Position numbers and translations under genes: made by a program. Shown here one piece after another: positions 1-8,790 of a DNA stretch of 64,000 bases. Numbering within the stretch: the stretch's first letter is position 1; the number at the start of each line of letters is the position of its first letter. This DNA is from Streptomyces sp. B21-105 (GTDB lineage Bacteria > Actinomycetota > Actinomycetes > Streptomycetales > Streptomycetaceae): positions 7,502,001 through 7,566,000 of the forward strand of contig NZ_JARUMJ010000001.1 in the NCBI RefSeq assembly GCF_036898465.1, read 5' to 3'. The notes under the pieces are model-generated. The model was not told the DNA's origin, made no database searches, and saw only the letters and a program-made list of their open reading frames with translations.

Positions 1-999
1 CCACCCGCAGGCGGGCGGCGATCTCCGCGGGGGCCGCGCCCGTCTGGACCAGTTCCAGCACCTCCTGCGCGAGCCGCCGGCGGACCGCGCGCGCCGCGTC
101 CCGGCGCTCCCGCTCGACGGCGATCAGCTGGGTGACGCCCTGGAGCAGGTCGAGGCGCTCGTCCGCCCATTCACCGGCGTCCGCCTCGACGGCCAGCAGC
201 CAGTCCGACAGGACGCTCTCCCGCACGTCCCGCACGTCCCGCACGTCCCGCACGTCCCGCACGTCCCGCACGACCTGGGAGACCGGCGCGACCTGGGAGG
301 TCGGTGCGGCCTGTGCCGCGGGCCTGCCGCCGCGGATCGGGAAGAGCGAGTACGTCACCGAGCCGATGTTCACCCGGTGCGGTCCGGGCCGGCCCGTGCG
401 GACGGCCGCCAGGTGCTCCGCCGCGAGCTGCGCGCACACCTCGGTCGGCAGGCCCGGCCGGCCGCCTTCGGACCCGCGACGAGCCGGCCAGTCGGGGACA
501 GGACCCATGCGCGCAGGTCCAGGTCGGAGCCGAGCAGGTCCAGGACGACGTCCGGGCCGCCGCCGGCCGGGCCCGAGGTCATCATCCGGCGGTGCCGGTC
601 GACGACGGCCGCGAGGTCCCCCGCCCGCTCGCCGGAGACCTGCCGGACGACATGCTCGGTGATCGTCGCGAAGGCCACCGACTCGTGCACGGCGAACAGC
701 GGCAGCCGGTGCCGGGCGCAGGCCGCGGCAAGGTCCTCCGGGACGTCGCCGAGCTCCGCCTCGCCGGCTGCCAGGGCGGCCACGCCGGCCTGCACCAGGA
801 GCCGCACGAACGGCTCGGAGTCCGCCGCGTCCCGTCGCCAGGCCAGACCCGTAAGCACCAGCTCGCCGCCGGAGAGATACCGGCTGGGGTCCCTCAGGTC
901 GGTGGTCATGACGCCCCGCACCGAGCGGTCCAGTTCGTCCTCGCCGCCGAGGAGCCTGAGGCCCAGCGCATCGGTGTCCACAAGTGCGCGCAGCCGCAT
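1..999 (-). pseudogene. PucR-family purine catabolism regulator, frameshifted, C-terminus outside window
   Basis: The first ~180 codons from the ATG at 999 match the N-terminal PucR domain (LRALV...LGLRLLGGEDELDR, then DLRDPSRYLSGGELVLTG). Near 452-455 the reading frame breaks inside a G/C run: the same strand continues in another frame as LPTEVCAQLAAEHLAAVRTG and then RRLAQEVLELVQTG, typical of the middle domain of this family. One missing G would explain it. The C-terminal HTH lies beyond position 1. PucR proteins usually activate nearby purine genes, and this one diverges from the xanthine dehydrogenase operon. It could be a true pseudogene or a sequencing error in a GC-rich run. Confidence 0.85.
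222..275. repeat. 9-bp in-frame tandem repeat, 6 perfect copies
   Basis: The unit CGCACGTCC occurs six times without change and a seventh, altered copy follows. Read on the minus strand it encodes a run of Val-Arg-Asp triplets in the PucR-like protein, between the N-terminal domain and the middle domain. As 9 is a multiple of 3, copy-number change would lengthen or shorten a charged linker without breaking the frame. Confidence 0.9.
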
Positions 1000-1384
1000 C
1001 TCGTCGCCGCCGTTTCTCTGTCTCGAAATCTACGATGAATCCTGAAGGGTGCGGTGGACGGCGACCTGCCTCGCCCCCGCCTCCGGGCCGGACGCCGAGG
1101 CGTCCCGGTCACCGACCGCATTCTTCGATCGCCAGGCTGTTTCCTACGTTTCCACAGGAAAACGAGGAGGTTACCGAGGGCCTGCGTTCATACGAATCTA
1201 CAAGATGCCCGTACCGACCAGCCAACTCCTTCATGGTTTCCGTGACTGACCCGGTCGGCGCAAGGCGCTGTGTACTGGGCTCATTCCGCGTGAACAGCAC
1301 ATGAACGAGCCGGGCCCGCCGCACCCGATTCTGGCTCGAACCGAACGACTCACGAGACTCATGAGACGAAGAAGAGAGCCGGTC
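1000..1384. promoter_or_regulatory. Divergent promoter region between pucR-like gene and xdh operon
   Basis: These 385 bases hold no convincing gene. The stretch is less GC-rich than its surroundings. It holds the dyad TTTCCACAGGAAA at 1149-1161, preceded by another TTTCC at 1140-1144. A purine-responsive regulator would be expected to bind here, but no published box was recognised. The xdh start at 1385 follows the purine-rich stretch GAAGAAGAGAG. Confidence 0.5.
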
Positions 1385-2275
1385 ATGGACTTCCTTCGCC
1401 CCGCAAGCTGGGAGGAGGCGCTCGCCGCCAAGGCCGAGCACCCCACCGCTGTGCCGATTGCGGGTGGCACCGATGTGATGGTCGAGATCAACTTCGACCA
1501 CCGCAGGCCCGAGTACCTGCTCGACCTCAACCGTGTCGGTGACCTCTACGAGTGGGAGACCGGCGAGGACAGCGTGCGGCTCGGCGCCTGTGTCCCGTAC
1601 GCCCAGATCATGGAGAGCCTGCGCGCCGAGCTGCCCGGCCTCGCGCTCGCCTCGCACACGGTGGCGTCCCCGCAGATCCGCAACCGCGGCGGCGTCGGCG
1701 GCAACCTCGGCACCGCGTCCCCGGCCGGCGACGCCCACCCCGCGCTGCTCGCGGCCGGCGCCGAGGTCGAGGCCGAGTCGGTGCGCGGCGTGCGCCGGAT
1801 CCCGATCGACGCCTTCTACACCGGCGTGAAGCGCAACGCGCTCGCCCCCGACGAGCTGATCCGCGCGGTTCACGTCAACAAGGCCGACGGTCCGCAGCAG
1901 TACTCCAAGGTCGGCACCCGCAACGCCATGGTCATCGCGGTCTGCGCGTTCGGGCTCGCGCTGCACCCCGAGACCCGGACCGTGCGCACCGGCATCGGCT
2001 CCGCCGCCCCCACCCCCGTCCGGGCGAAGACCGCCGAGGACTTCCTGAACGCCGCGCTCGAAGAAGGCGGTTTCTGGGACAACGGAAAAATCATCGCGCC
2101 GTCCGTGGCCAAGCAGTTCGCCCAGCTCTGCGCGGCCGCCTGCAACCCCATCGACGACGTCCGGGGCACCGCGAGCTACCGCCGCCACGCGGTCGGCGTC
2201 ATGGCCCGCCGGACGCTCACCTGGACCTGGGAGTCGTACCGCGGCGCCCGCCGCAACTCGGAGGGAGCTGCGTAA
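1385..2275 (+). CDS. Xanthine dehydrogenase, FAD-binding subunit
   Basis: This is the middle-size subunit of a three-gene molybdenum hydroxylase, 296 aa. It carries the FAD that passes electrons from the Fe-S clusters to NAD+. The family FAD loops are visible: PIAGGTDVMVEIN near residue 25 and NRGGVGGNLGTASPAGDAHP near 100. The ATG at 1385 is chosen because the family begins with MDFLRP-like sequence there; the longer frame from 1301 has no family support. The stop overlaps the next start by one base (TAATG), so the three xdh genes are translationally coupled. CO dehydrogenase subunits have the same fold, but the purine setting favours xanthine dehydrogenase. Confidence 0.92.
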   Translation: MDFLRPASWEEALAAKAEHPTAVPIAGGTDVMVEINFDHRRPEYLLDLNRVGDLYEWETGEDSVRLGACVPYAQIMESLRAELPGLALASHTVASPQIRNRGGVGGNLGTASPAGDAHPALLAAGAEVEAESVRGVRRIPIDAFYTGVKRNALAPDELIRAVHVNKADGPQQYSKVGTRNAMVIAVCAFGLALHPETRTVRTGIGSAAPTPVRAKTAEDFLNAALEEGGFWDNGKIIAPSVAKQFAQLCAAACNPIDDVRGTASYRRHAVGVMARRTLTWTWESYRGARRNSEGAA

Positions 2276-2937
2276 TGCGCGTCAACTTCACGGTCAACGG
2301 GCGTCCGCAGGAAGCCGACGACGTGTGGGAGGGCGAGAGCCTGCTCTACGTGCTGCGCGAGCGGCTCGGACTGCCCGGCTCGAAGAACGCCTGCGAGCAG
2401 GGCGAGTGCGGCTCGTGCACGGTCCGGCTGGACGGCGTGGCGGTCTGCTCGTGTCTGGTCGCCGCCGGTCAGGTGGAAGGCCGCGACGTCGTCACCGTCG
2501 AGGGACTCGCCGAGCACGCCCGACAGCGCGCGGCACACGGCGGTGCGACACACGGTGATGCGGCCCACGGCGATGCGGTACACGGCGGTTGCGAAACCGG
2601 TTCCTGCAACGTTTCTCCGGCGCAGAGCGGGCAGCAGCGGGCGCCCCTGAGCGACGCCTGGGGGAGCGAGGCCGAGCGGCCGGCCGACTCGCAGACCGGC
2701 GAGGGCTCCGGGCTCGCCCCCATCCAGCAGGCGTTCATCGACGCCGGAGCCGTGCAGTGCGGCTTCTGCACCCCCGGTCTGCTGGTGGCCGCCGACGAGA
2801 TGCTCGAGCGCAACCCGAACCCGACCGACGCGGACATCCGCGAGGCCCTGTCGGGCAATCTGTGCCGCTGCACCGGTTACGAAAAAATCATGGACGCGGT
2901 CCGTCTGGCGGCCGCCCGGCAGGGAGAGGCGGTCTGA
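2275..2937 (+). CDS. Xanthine dehydrogenase, 2Fe-2S subunit, with long inter-domain insert
   Basis: This is the small electron-transfer subunit, 220 aa. The plant-type ferredoxin domain has Cys40, Cys45, Cys48 and Cys60. The C-terminal [2Fe-2S] domain has QCGFCTPG (Cys162, Cys165) and NLCRCTGY (Cys197, Cys199). Between them, at about residues 84-146, lies an unusual insert rich in His, Gly, Ala and Asp with repeated HGD/HGG units and two extra cysteines. Homologues are usually about 160 to 200 aa, so the insert accounts for the extra length. The start overlaps the upstream stop. Confidence 0.92.
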   Translation: MRVNFTVNGRPQEADDVWEGESLLYVLRERLGLPGSKNACEQGECGSCTVRLDGVAVCSCLVAAGQVEGRDVVTVEGLAEHARQRAAHGGATHGDAAHGDAVHGGCETGSCNVSPAQSGQQRAPLSDAWGSEAERPADSQTGEGSGLAPIQQAFIDAGAVQCGFCTPGLLVAADEMLERNPNPTDADIREALSGNLCRCTGYEKIMDAVRLAAARQGEAV

Positions 2938-2938
2938 G

Positions 2939-5359
2939 ATGCCCTTGCCCACGCACGGCTCCGCTCGAGCGAAGAGCACTCCGGTCGGCACCCCCACCAA
3001 GATCACCCAGGAGACCGGGACCAAGGGCGGCATCGGGGAGTCCACGCTGCGCCCCGACGGCACCCTCAAGGTCACCGGCGAGTTCGCCTACTCGTCCGAC
3101 ATGTGGCACGAGGACATGCTGTGGGGCCAGATCCTGCGTTCCCCGGTCGCCCACGCCGAGATCGTCTCCATCGACGTCTCCGAGGCCCTCGCGACGGCGG
3201 GCGTGCACGCCGTCATGACCTACGACGACCTGCCCACCGAGGTGCGCACCTACGGCCTGGAGATCCAGGACACCCCGGTCCTAGCCCACGGCAGGGTCCG
3301 CCATCACGGCGAGCCGGTCGCCATCGTGGCCGCCGACCACCCCGAGACCGCCCGCCGCGCGGCTGCCAAGATCAAGGTCGAGTACCGCGAACTGCCCGTC
3401 ATCACCGACGAGGCGTCCGCGACCGCCCCCGACGCGCTCCTGATCCACGAGGCCCGCGACGACCACCACAGCGCTCACGTCGCGCACCCCAACATCGTCC
3501 ACCGCCAGCCGATCGTCCGGGGCGACGCCGAAGCAGCCGCCGAGCGGGCCGACTTCGTCGTCCGCGGCGAGTACACCTTCGGCATGCAGGACCAGGCGTT
3601 CCTCGGCCCCGAGTCGGGACTCGCCGTGCCGGACGAGGACGGCGGCGTCCACCTCTACATCGCCACCCAGTGGCTCCACTCCGACCTGCGCCAGATCGCC
3701 CCCGTGCTCGGTCTGCCCGAGAGCAAGGTGCGGATGACGCTGGCCGGCGTCGGCGGCGCGTTCGGCGGCCGCGAGGACCTGTCCATGCAGATCCACGCCT
3801 GCCTGCTGGCCCTGCGCACCGGGAAACCCGTCAAAATCGTTTACAACCGTTTCGAGTCCTTCTTCGGGCACGTCCACCGCCACCCCGCCAAGCTCACCTA
3901 CGAACACGGCGCCACCCAGGACGGCAAGCTCACCCATGTGAAGTGCCGCATCGTCCTGGACGGCGGGGCGTACGCCTCCGCGTCCCCCGCGGTCGTCGGC
4001 AACGCCGCCTCGCTGTCGATCGGCCCTTACGTGGTCGACGACGTCGACATCGAGGCCGTCGCCCTCTACACCAACAATCCGCCCTGCGGCGCCATGCGCG
4101 GCTTCGGCGCGGTCCAGGCGTGCTTCGCCTACGAGGCGCAGATGGACAAGCTCGCCGACGCGGTGGGCATGGACCGGGTGGAGTTCCGCCGGCTCAACGC
4201 CATGGAGCAGGGCACGATCATGCCCACCGGCCAGCCGGTCGACTCCCCGGCTCCGGTCGCCGAACTCCTGCGCCGCGTCAAGGCGATGCCGCTGCCGCCG
4301 GAGCGCCAGTGGGAGAGCAGCGAGGGCGCGGACGTACGGCAGCTGCCCGGCGGTCTGTCCAACACCACGCACGGCGAGAGCGTCGTACGAGGAATCGGTT
4401 ACGCGGTCGGCATCAAGAACGTCGGCTTCTCCGAGGGTTTCGACGACTACTCGACCGCCAGGGTCCGCATGGAGGTGATCGCCGGCGAGCCCGTCGCGAC
4501 CGTCCACACCGCGATGGCGGAGGTCGGCCAGGGCGGTGTCACCGTCCATGCCCAGATCGCCCGCACCGAGCTGGGCGTCGCGCAGGTGACCATCCAGCCG
4601 GCGGACACCCGGGTGGGCAGCGCCGGTTCGACCTCGGCCTCCCGGCAGACGTACGTCACCGGCGGCGCCGTCAAGAACTCCTGCGAGCTCGTCCGGGAGA
4701 AGGTCCTGGAGATCGGGCGCCGCAGGTTCGGCTCCTACCACCCGGCCTGGGCCACCGCCGAGCTGCTCCTGGAGGGTGGCAAGGTCGTCACCGACGGCGG
4801 CGAGGTCCTCGCCGACCTGGTCGACGTGCTCGAGGACGAGGCCGTCGAGGTCGAGGCGCAGTGGCGGCACCGGCCGACCGAGCCCTTCGACCTGCGCACA
4901 GGACAGGGCTTCGGGCACGTCCAGTACTCCTTCGCCGCACACCGTGCCGTCGTCGAGGTCGACACCGAGCTGGGCCTGGTGAAGGTCATCGAACTGGCCT
5001 GCGCGCAGGACGTCGGAAAAGCCCTGAACCCGCTTTCCGCCATCGGTCAGATCCAAGGCGGCACCATTCAGGGACTGGGCGTCGCGGTCATGGAGGAGAT
5101 CATCGTCGACCCGAGGACCGCGAAGGTCAGGAACCCGTCCTTCACGGACTATCTGATTCCCACGATTCTCGACACGCCGACCATCCCGGTCGACGTGCTC
5201 GAACTCGCCGACGAGCACGCGCCTTACGGGCTGCGCGGCATCGGCGAGGCGCCCACCCTGTCCTCGACCCCGGCCGTCCTCGCGGCGATCCGGGACGCGA
5301 CCGGGCTGGAGCTCAACCGCACACCGGTCCGTCCGGAGCATCTGACCGGCACGGCGTGA
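2939..5359 (+). CDS. Xanthine dehydrogenase, molybdopterin-binding catalytic subunit
   Basis: This 806-aa protein binds the molybdenum cofactor and hydroxylates hypoxanthine and xanthine toward urate. It shows the substrate-channel and cofactor loops of the family: GGAFGGRED near residue 277, GAMRGFGAVQ near 383 (position of the catalytic Arg) and RGIGEAPTLSSTPA near 764 holding the catalytic Glu. Length is usual for the split bacterial enzyme. The start is one base after the preceding TGA. A strong hairpin follows the stop, so the operon probably ends here. The substrate is inferred from context: PucR-type regulator, XdhC and the urate genes at 41-43 kb. Confidence 0.93.
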   Translation: MPLPTHGSARAKSTPVGTPTKITQETGTKGGIGESTLRPDGTLKVTGEFAYSSDMWHEDMLWGQILRSPVAHAEIVSIDVSEALATAGVHAVMTYDDLPTEVRTYGLEIQDTPVLAHGRVRHHGEPVAIVAADHPETARRAAAKIKVEYRELPVITDEASATAPDALLIHEARDDHHSAHVAHPNIVHRQPIVRGDAEAAAERADFVVRGEYTFGMQDQAFLGPESGLAVPDEDGGVHLYIATQWLHSDLRQIAPVLGLPESKVRMTLAGVGGAFGGREDLSMQIHACLLALRTGKPVKIVYNRFESFFGHVHRHPAKLTYEHGATQDGKLTHVKCRIVLDGGAYASASPAVVGNAASLSIGPYVVDDVDIEAVALYTNNPPCGAMRGFGAVQACFAYEAQMDKLADAVGMDRVEFRRLNAMEQGTIMPTGQPVDSPAPVAELLRRVKAMPLPPERQWESSEGADVRQLPGGLSNTTHGESVVRGIGYAVGIKNVGFSEGFDDYSTARVRMEVIAGEPVATVHTAMAEVGQGGVTVHAQIARTELGVAQVTIQPADTRVGSAGSTSASRQTYVTGGAVKNSCELVREKVLEIGRRRFGSYHPAWATAELLLEGGKVVTDGGEVLADLVDVLEDEAVEVEAQWRHRPTEPFDLRTGQGFGHVQYSFAAHRAVVEVDTELGLVKVIELACAQDVGKALNPLSAIGQIQGGTIQGLGVAVMEEIIVDPRTAKVRNPSFTDYLIPTILDTPTIPVDVLELADEHAPYGLRGIGEAPTLSSTPAVLAAIRDATGLELNRTPVRPEHLTGTA

Positions 5360-5367
5360 CAGTCCCT

Positions 5368-5412
5368 CCGGGCGGCGCACGGAACGTCACACCCTCCGCG
5401 CCGCCCGGAGCA
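5368..5412 (+). terminator. Rho-independent-like hairpin after xdh operon
   Basis: A perfect 13-bp stem (CTCCGGGCGGCGC pairing with GCGCCGCCCGGAG) encloses a 19-base loop just after the xdh stop. There is no U-tract, as is common in streptomycetes. A smaller hairpin, GCGCCGC-GCGAA-GCGGCGC, follows at 5488-5506. Confidence 0.7.
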
Positions 5413-5541
5413 CGCAGATCGTTCGTCTCGGGCCGTCCCCCGGGTCGTGCGGCCGACGCACCTTCCCAAATCCCGCAAACGCAGTGAGCGCCGCGCGAAG
5501 CGGCGCGCGGGTGCCCCTTTGAACCTTGGGAGCAGGCCCAC

Positions 5542-5798
5542 ATGACCCAGTCACTGCAGCCGAAGACCGTCTCGGACGACGCGGGCGAGCACACCCATGT
5601 CCTCGCCGGAGGCTCTCGGCTCGACCGGTACTTCCACATATCCCGGCGGGGATCCACGGGTCGCGCGCGAAGTGCGCGGCGGCGTCACCACGTTCATGGC
5701 GATGGCGTACATCCTCCTGCTTCATGTGGGGACTGACGGCGATCTTCCTCGTCTACTTCTCCCTCCACCTGATCGAGAGCCGGCTGGGCCTGCACTAG
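5542..5798 (+). pseudogene. NCS2/AzgA-type purine permease, internally deleted remnant
   Basis: The start encodes the typical N-terminus of a guanine/hypoxanthine-type permease, with SRLDRYFHIS. One extra G near 5658-5660 shifts the frame; the sense continues in the next frame as AREVRGGVTTFMAMAYILLL, the first membrane segment. The text then jumps at about 5721-5727 straight to MWGLTAIFLVYFSLHLIESR followed by a stop, which looks like the last membrane helix and C-terminus. An intact family member has over 400 residues, so more than 1 kb has been lost. Its place between xdh and xdhC suggests it once imported the purine substrate. Confidence 0.8.
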
Positions 5799-5862
5799 CC
5801 GCCCGACGGCCGCCCCTGCCGGGCAGCGTCCGCCACACCACCGCAGTCAAGGAGACCGAGAG

Positions 5863-7053
5863 ATGCTGGACATCGCCGACGAGCTCGACCGGTGGGTCGG
5901 GCAGGGCCGTGACTTCGCCGTCGCCACGGTGGTGGCCGTCGGCGGCAGCGCGCCCCGCCGGCCCGGCGCCGCCCTCGCGGTGGCCGCCGACGGCACGGCC
6001 ATCGGCTCGGTCTCCGGCGGCTGCGTGGAGGGCGCGGTGTACGAGCTCTGCCGGCAGGCGCTGGAGGACGGGCAGCCGGTCCGTGAACGCTTCGGCTACA
6101 GCGACGACGACGCCTTCGCCGTGGGGCTCACCTGCGGGGGAAGCATCGACGTGCTGGTCACCCCGGTGCGGGTCGGCGATCCCGTCCGCCCGGTGATCGC
6201 GGCCGGCCTGCGCGCCGCGGCCGCCGGGGAGGCGGCGGCGCTGGCGAGGATCGTGGACGGACCAGCCCACCTCGTCGGCCGCGCGCTGCTGGTGCACGCG
6301 GACGGCGCTCGCGGCGGCGACACCCCCTCCGCCCGCCGCACCGCCGCCCACCACGGCGGTTTCGGCGCTCACCCCGAGCTCGACCGCTCGGTCGCGGCCG
6401 AGGCGGGCGCGTTGTTGGACGCCGGACGCACCACAACGGTGGAGATCGGCGAGCAGGGCGCACGCTGCGGGGCGCCGCTCACGGTTTTCGTGGAGTCGTC
6501 GGTGCCCGCGCCCCGGATGATCGTGTTCGGGGCGATCGACTTCGCGTCGGCGCTGGTGCGGGTCGGCAAGTTCCTGAACTACCACGTGACGGTCTGCGAC
6601 GCCCGTCCCGTCTTCGCGACCGCGGCCCGTTTCCCCGAGGCCGACGAGATCGTCGTCGACTGGCCGCACAGGTACCTCGAGCGCACACCGGTGGACGCGC
6701 GGACCGTCCTGTGCGTCCTCACCCACGACGCCAAGTTCGACGTACCGCTGCTGCGGCTGGCGTTGCGGCTGCCGGTCGCCTACGTCGGCGCGATGGGCTC
6801 CCGGCGCACGCACCTCGACCGTAACGCCCGGCTGCGCGAAGTGGGCGTGACAGAGCTGGAGTTGGCGCGGTTGCGGTCACCCATCGGCCTTGACCTGGGG
6901 GCCCGGACACCCGAGGAGACGGCGCTGTCGATCGCCGCGGAGATCGTCGCCGAACGGCGCGGCGGCAGCGGGGTCCCGCTCACGGGGGCGCACACGCCGA
7001 TCCATCACGATGTGACGTCGCCGCCTGCCGGGCGGATCGGATCGGTGGCCTGA
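5863..7053 (+). CDS. xdhC: XdhC/CoxI-family molybdenum cofactor maturation protein
   Basis: XdhC proteins bind molybdenum cofactor, promote its sulfuration and insert it into xanthine dehydrogenase. The 396-aa protein has the N-terminal XdhC/CoxI domain (VVAVGGSAPRRPGAALAV, SVSGGCVEGAVYE, GLTCGGSIDV) and a C-terminal Rossmann domain (MIVFGAIDFASALVRVG, then YVGAMGSRRT). An Ala/Gly-rich segment near residues 105-170 looks longer than needed for the fold. The ATG at 5863 is preceded by a good AAGGAGA site. It lies downstream of xdh, separated only by the permease scar and terminator. Confidence 0.92.
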   Translation: MLDIADELDRWVGQGRDFAVATVVAVGGSAPRRPGAALAVAADGTAIGSVSGGCVEGAVYELCRQALEDGQPVRERFGYSDDDAFAVGLTCGGSIDVLVTPVRVGDPVRPVIAAGLRAAAAGEAAALARIVDGPAHLVGRALLVHADGARGGDTPSARRTAAHHGGFGAHPELDRSVAAEAGALLDAGRTTTVEIGEQGARCGAPLTVFVESSVPAPRMIVFGAIDFASALVRVGKFLNYHVTVCDARPVFATAARFPEADEIVVDWPHRYLERTPVDARTVLCVLTHDAKFDVPLLRLALRLPVAYVGAMGSRRTHLDRNARLREVGVTELELARLRSPIGLDLGARTPEETALSIAAEIVAERRGGSGVPLTGAHTPIHHDVTSPPAGRIGSVA

Positions 7054-7076
7054 GCCGCGGTTCCCGGCCCGGCGAC

Positions 7077-7150
7077 GGCGTGCCGTCGGGCCACGGCGTG
7101 GCGTCGGGACACGGCGTGGCGTCGGGACACGGCGTGGCGTCGGGACACGG
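7077..7150. repeat. 18-bp tandem repeat downstream of xdhC
   Basis: Three perfect copies of GGCGTGGCGTCGGGACAC lie at 7095-7148, with a degenerate copy before and a partial copy after. The array is intergenic, between convergent xdhC and the SRPBCC gene; no gene was seen in 7054-7265. Confidence 0.85.
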
Positions 7151-7265
7151 CGGGCCGCACCTGGTGTCACGCCTGCCACGGTCATGCCGTGGCGAGCTGC
7201 CACTGTCATGCATGCTGAGCCGCTCGGCGCTCGCAGGACCTCCTTCCCGGCGCCGGTCGGACGCC

Positions 7266-7706
7266 TCAGGGTGTGCGGAGGAGGCGGTCGACCGCGCGTC
7301 CGAAGACCGACCTCGCCGAGGCTTTGAGGAGAGGGTCGAAGAAAGACGGGAGAAAGCGCACCCGCAACGCCTCCCGCCAGTTCACCCGGGCCCGGCCGCC
7401 GGGGAGGGCCCGCACCTCGATCTCGGCCCAGCCGAGGACGACGCGGCCGCGCTTCTCCAGTCGGCACCGGCCCGGCTCGTCGTCGGCGGGCGGCTGCCAC
7501 CCGGCCACCTCCATCCGGTCGTCGAAGGCGAGCGGGCCGATACCCGAACGCGCCACGAAGACCGTGCCCTCGCGGGTCGGCGGGGGAGTGAGGACACGGA
7601 TGCGGGTGAAGGGCACCACGTCGCCGTGCCTGGACCACTGCGTCAGACGCCCCCAGGCGTCCTCCCCGGACAGCGGGACCGTGCGTTCCACCTGGAAGAC
7701 GACCAT
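7266..7706 (-). CDS. SRPBCC-superfamily protein
   Basis: A 146-aa polyketide-cyclase/START-like protein. The opening VVFQVERTVPLSGEDAWGRLTQWSRHG and the later WAEIEVRALPGGRARVNWRE are typical of actinobacterial SRPBCC proteins, which form a helix-grip fold with a hydrophobic cavity. No catalytic role can be assigned. It has no signal peptide or membrane segment. The start at 7706 is the first codon that gives the usual N-terminal strand. Confidence 0.75.
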   Translation of the reverse strand: MVVFQVERTVPLSGEDAWGRLTQWSRHGDVVPFTRIRVLTPPPTREGTVFVARSGIGPLAFDDRMEVAGWQPPADDEPGRCRLEKRGRVVLGWAEIEVRALPGGRARVNWREALRVRFLPSFFDPLLKASARSVFGRAVDRLLRTP

Positions 7707-7783
7707 GTCCGCGATGGTAGGGGCACCGGCCGGTTCCGCGGTCTCCGCACCGGCTCACGGGCGGGGCGGGCGGCGGGTTCCGG

Positions 7784-8572
7784 TCAGCGGTAGACCTTCC
7801 CCGGCTCGGCCCTGCCGGGCGCCAGCAGCTGAGGAACGGTCACGAAAACGAATCCGCGCTCTTTCAGCGCATCGATGATTCCGGGCACGGCCGGCACTGT
7901 CCCGTCATAGATGTCGTGCAGCAGGATGATGCCGTCCCGGTCGGCCTGGGCGAGTACCCGGCGCCGGATCAGTGCGGAATCGGTCGTCGTGTAGTCCTTG
8001 GCGGTCACCGTCCACAGCACCTCGGCGAGGCCCAGCTCGTGGCAGATCTCGTGCACCGTCTCGTCGGTGCGTCCCTGCGGTGGACGCATCAGAGTGGGGC
8101 GCCGGCCGGTGAGGCGCTCTATCTCGTCGTTGGGCCGCTGGAGTTCCTCGCGTATCTTCTGCGGCTCGATCCGCGTGAGGATCTTGTGGTCCCAGGTGTG
8201 GCTGGCCACCTCGTGCCCCTCGGCGGCCATGCGTCTGACGAGCTCGGGGTAGGTGTCGATGTGTCCCTTGCCCAACAGGAAGAAGGTCGCCGGGACCTGT
8301 CTCTCCTTGAGTATGTCGAGCAGCCGGGCGGAGTTCTCGCTCGGTCCGGCGTCGAAGGTGAGGGCGATGCACTTCGCCACCCGGCAGTCGACGGAGCCGA
8401 AGCGGGCGGCCTGCGTGGTGGACGCGGGCAGGGCCCGGGCGGCGCTCGGATGGGCGGCGTCGACGCCGCCGCAGCCGGTGAGCGTGACCGTCAGGCAGGC
8501 GGCCGCCACCGACACGGCGATGCCGCGCAACCAGGCCCCCGTGTTCTTCGTCTTCCTGGTCAATGAATGCAT
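7784..8572 (-). CDS. Polysaccharide deacetylase (CE4, NodB-like) lipoprotein
   Basis: This is a secreted NodB-domain enzyme expected to remove acetyl groups from peptidoglycan, chitin or xylan. The N-terminus has basic residues, a hydrophobic stretch and the lipobox LTGC, so it should be lipid-anchored outside the membrane. CE4 motif 1 reads TFDAGP: the catalytic Asp is present but the second Asp, normally a metal ligand, is Ala. Motif 2, SHTWDH, supplies two His ligands; RPPQGR and LLHD resemble motifs 3 and 5. An upstream ATG at 8587 is possible, but the one at 8572 gives a more normal signal sequence. Confidence 0.88.
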   Translation of the reverse strand: MHSLTRKTKNTGAWLRGIAVSVAAACLTVTLTGCGGVDAAHPSAARALPASTTQAARFGSVDCRVAKCIALTFDAGPSENSARLLDILKERQVPATFFLLGKGHIDTYPELVRRMAAEGHEVASHTWDHKILTRIEPQKIREELQRPNDEIERLTGRRPTLMRPPQGRTDETVHEICHELGLAEVLWTVTAKDYTTTDSALIRRRVLAQADRDGIILLHDIYDGTVPAVPGIIDALKERGFVFVTVPQLLAPGRAEPGKVYR

Positions 8573-8578
8573 GGCGTG

Positions 8579-8612
8579 ACTATACATAAAGCGTATACAC
8601 GCCGCGTATAGC
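8579..8612 (-). promoter_or_regulatory. AT-rich promoter/operator upstream of deacetylase
   Basis: Three TATAC/GTATA half-sites occur at 8581-8585, 8593-8597 and 8606-8610 in an unusually AT-rich patch, and a TATAGT hexamer on the minus strand lies just before the start. This is consistent with a promoter overlapped by an operator. The regulator is unknown. Confidence 0.45.
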
Positions 8613-8704
8613 CTCTCGTCTGTGCGTTGTGTGCCGTCGCCCGTCCGCCGGAAACCCGTCGCACACGGTTGCCCGTCCGCCAGGCGCGGGGCAGTGAACA
8701 GGGC

Positions 8705-8746
8705 GGCGCTCCGACGGCACCGCTGTTCGCGGGCTGTCGGAGCGCC
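8705..8746 (-). terminator. Hairpin terminator downstream of GH43-CBM42 gene
   Basis: An 11-bp perfect stem (GGCGCTCCGAC with GTCGGAGCGCC) separated by 20 bases lies 45 bases past the stop of the GH43 gene, in the right place to end the GH43 operon. Confidence 0.65.
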
Positions 8747-8790
8747 GTCCTCACCTCGACGAGAGTGTTACGGGGCAGCTGACAAGAGTG

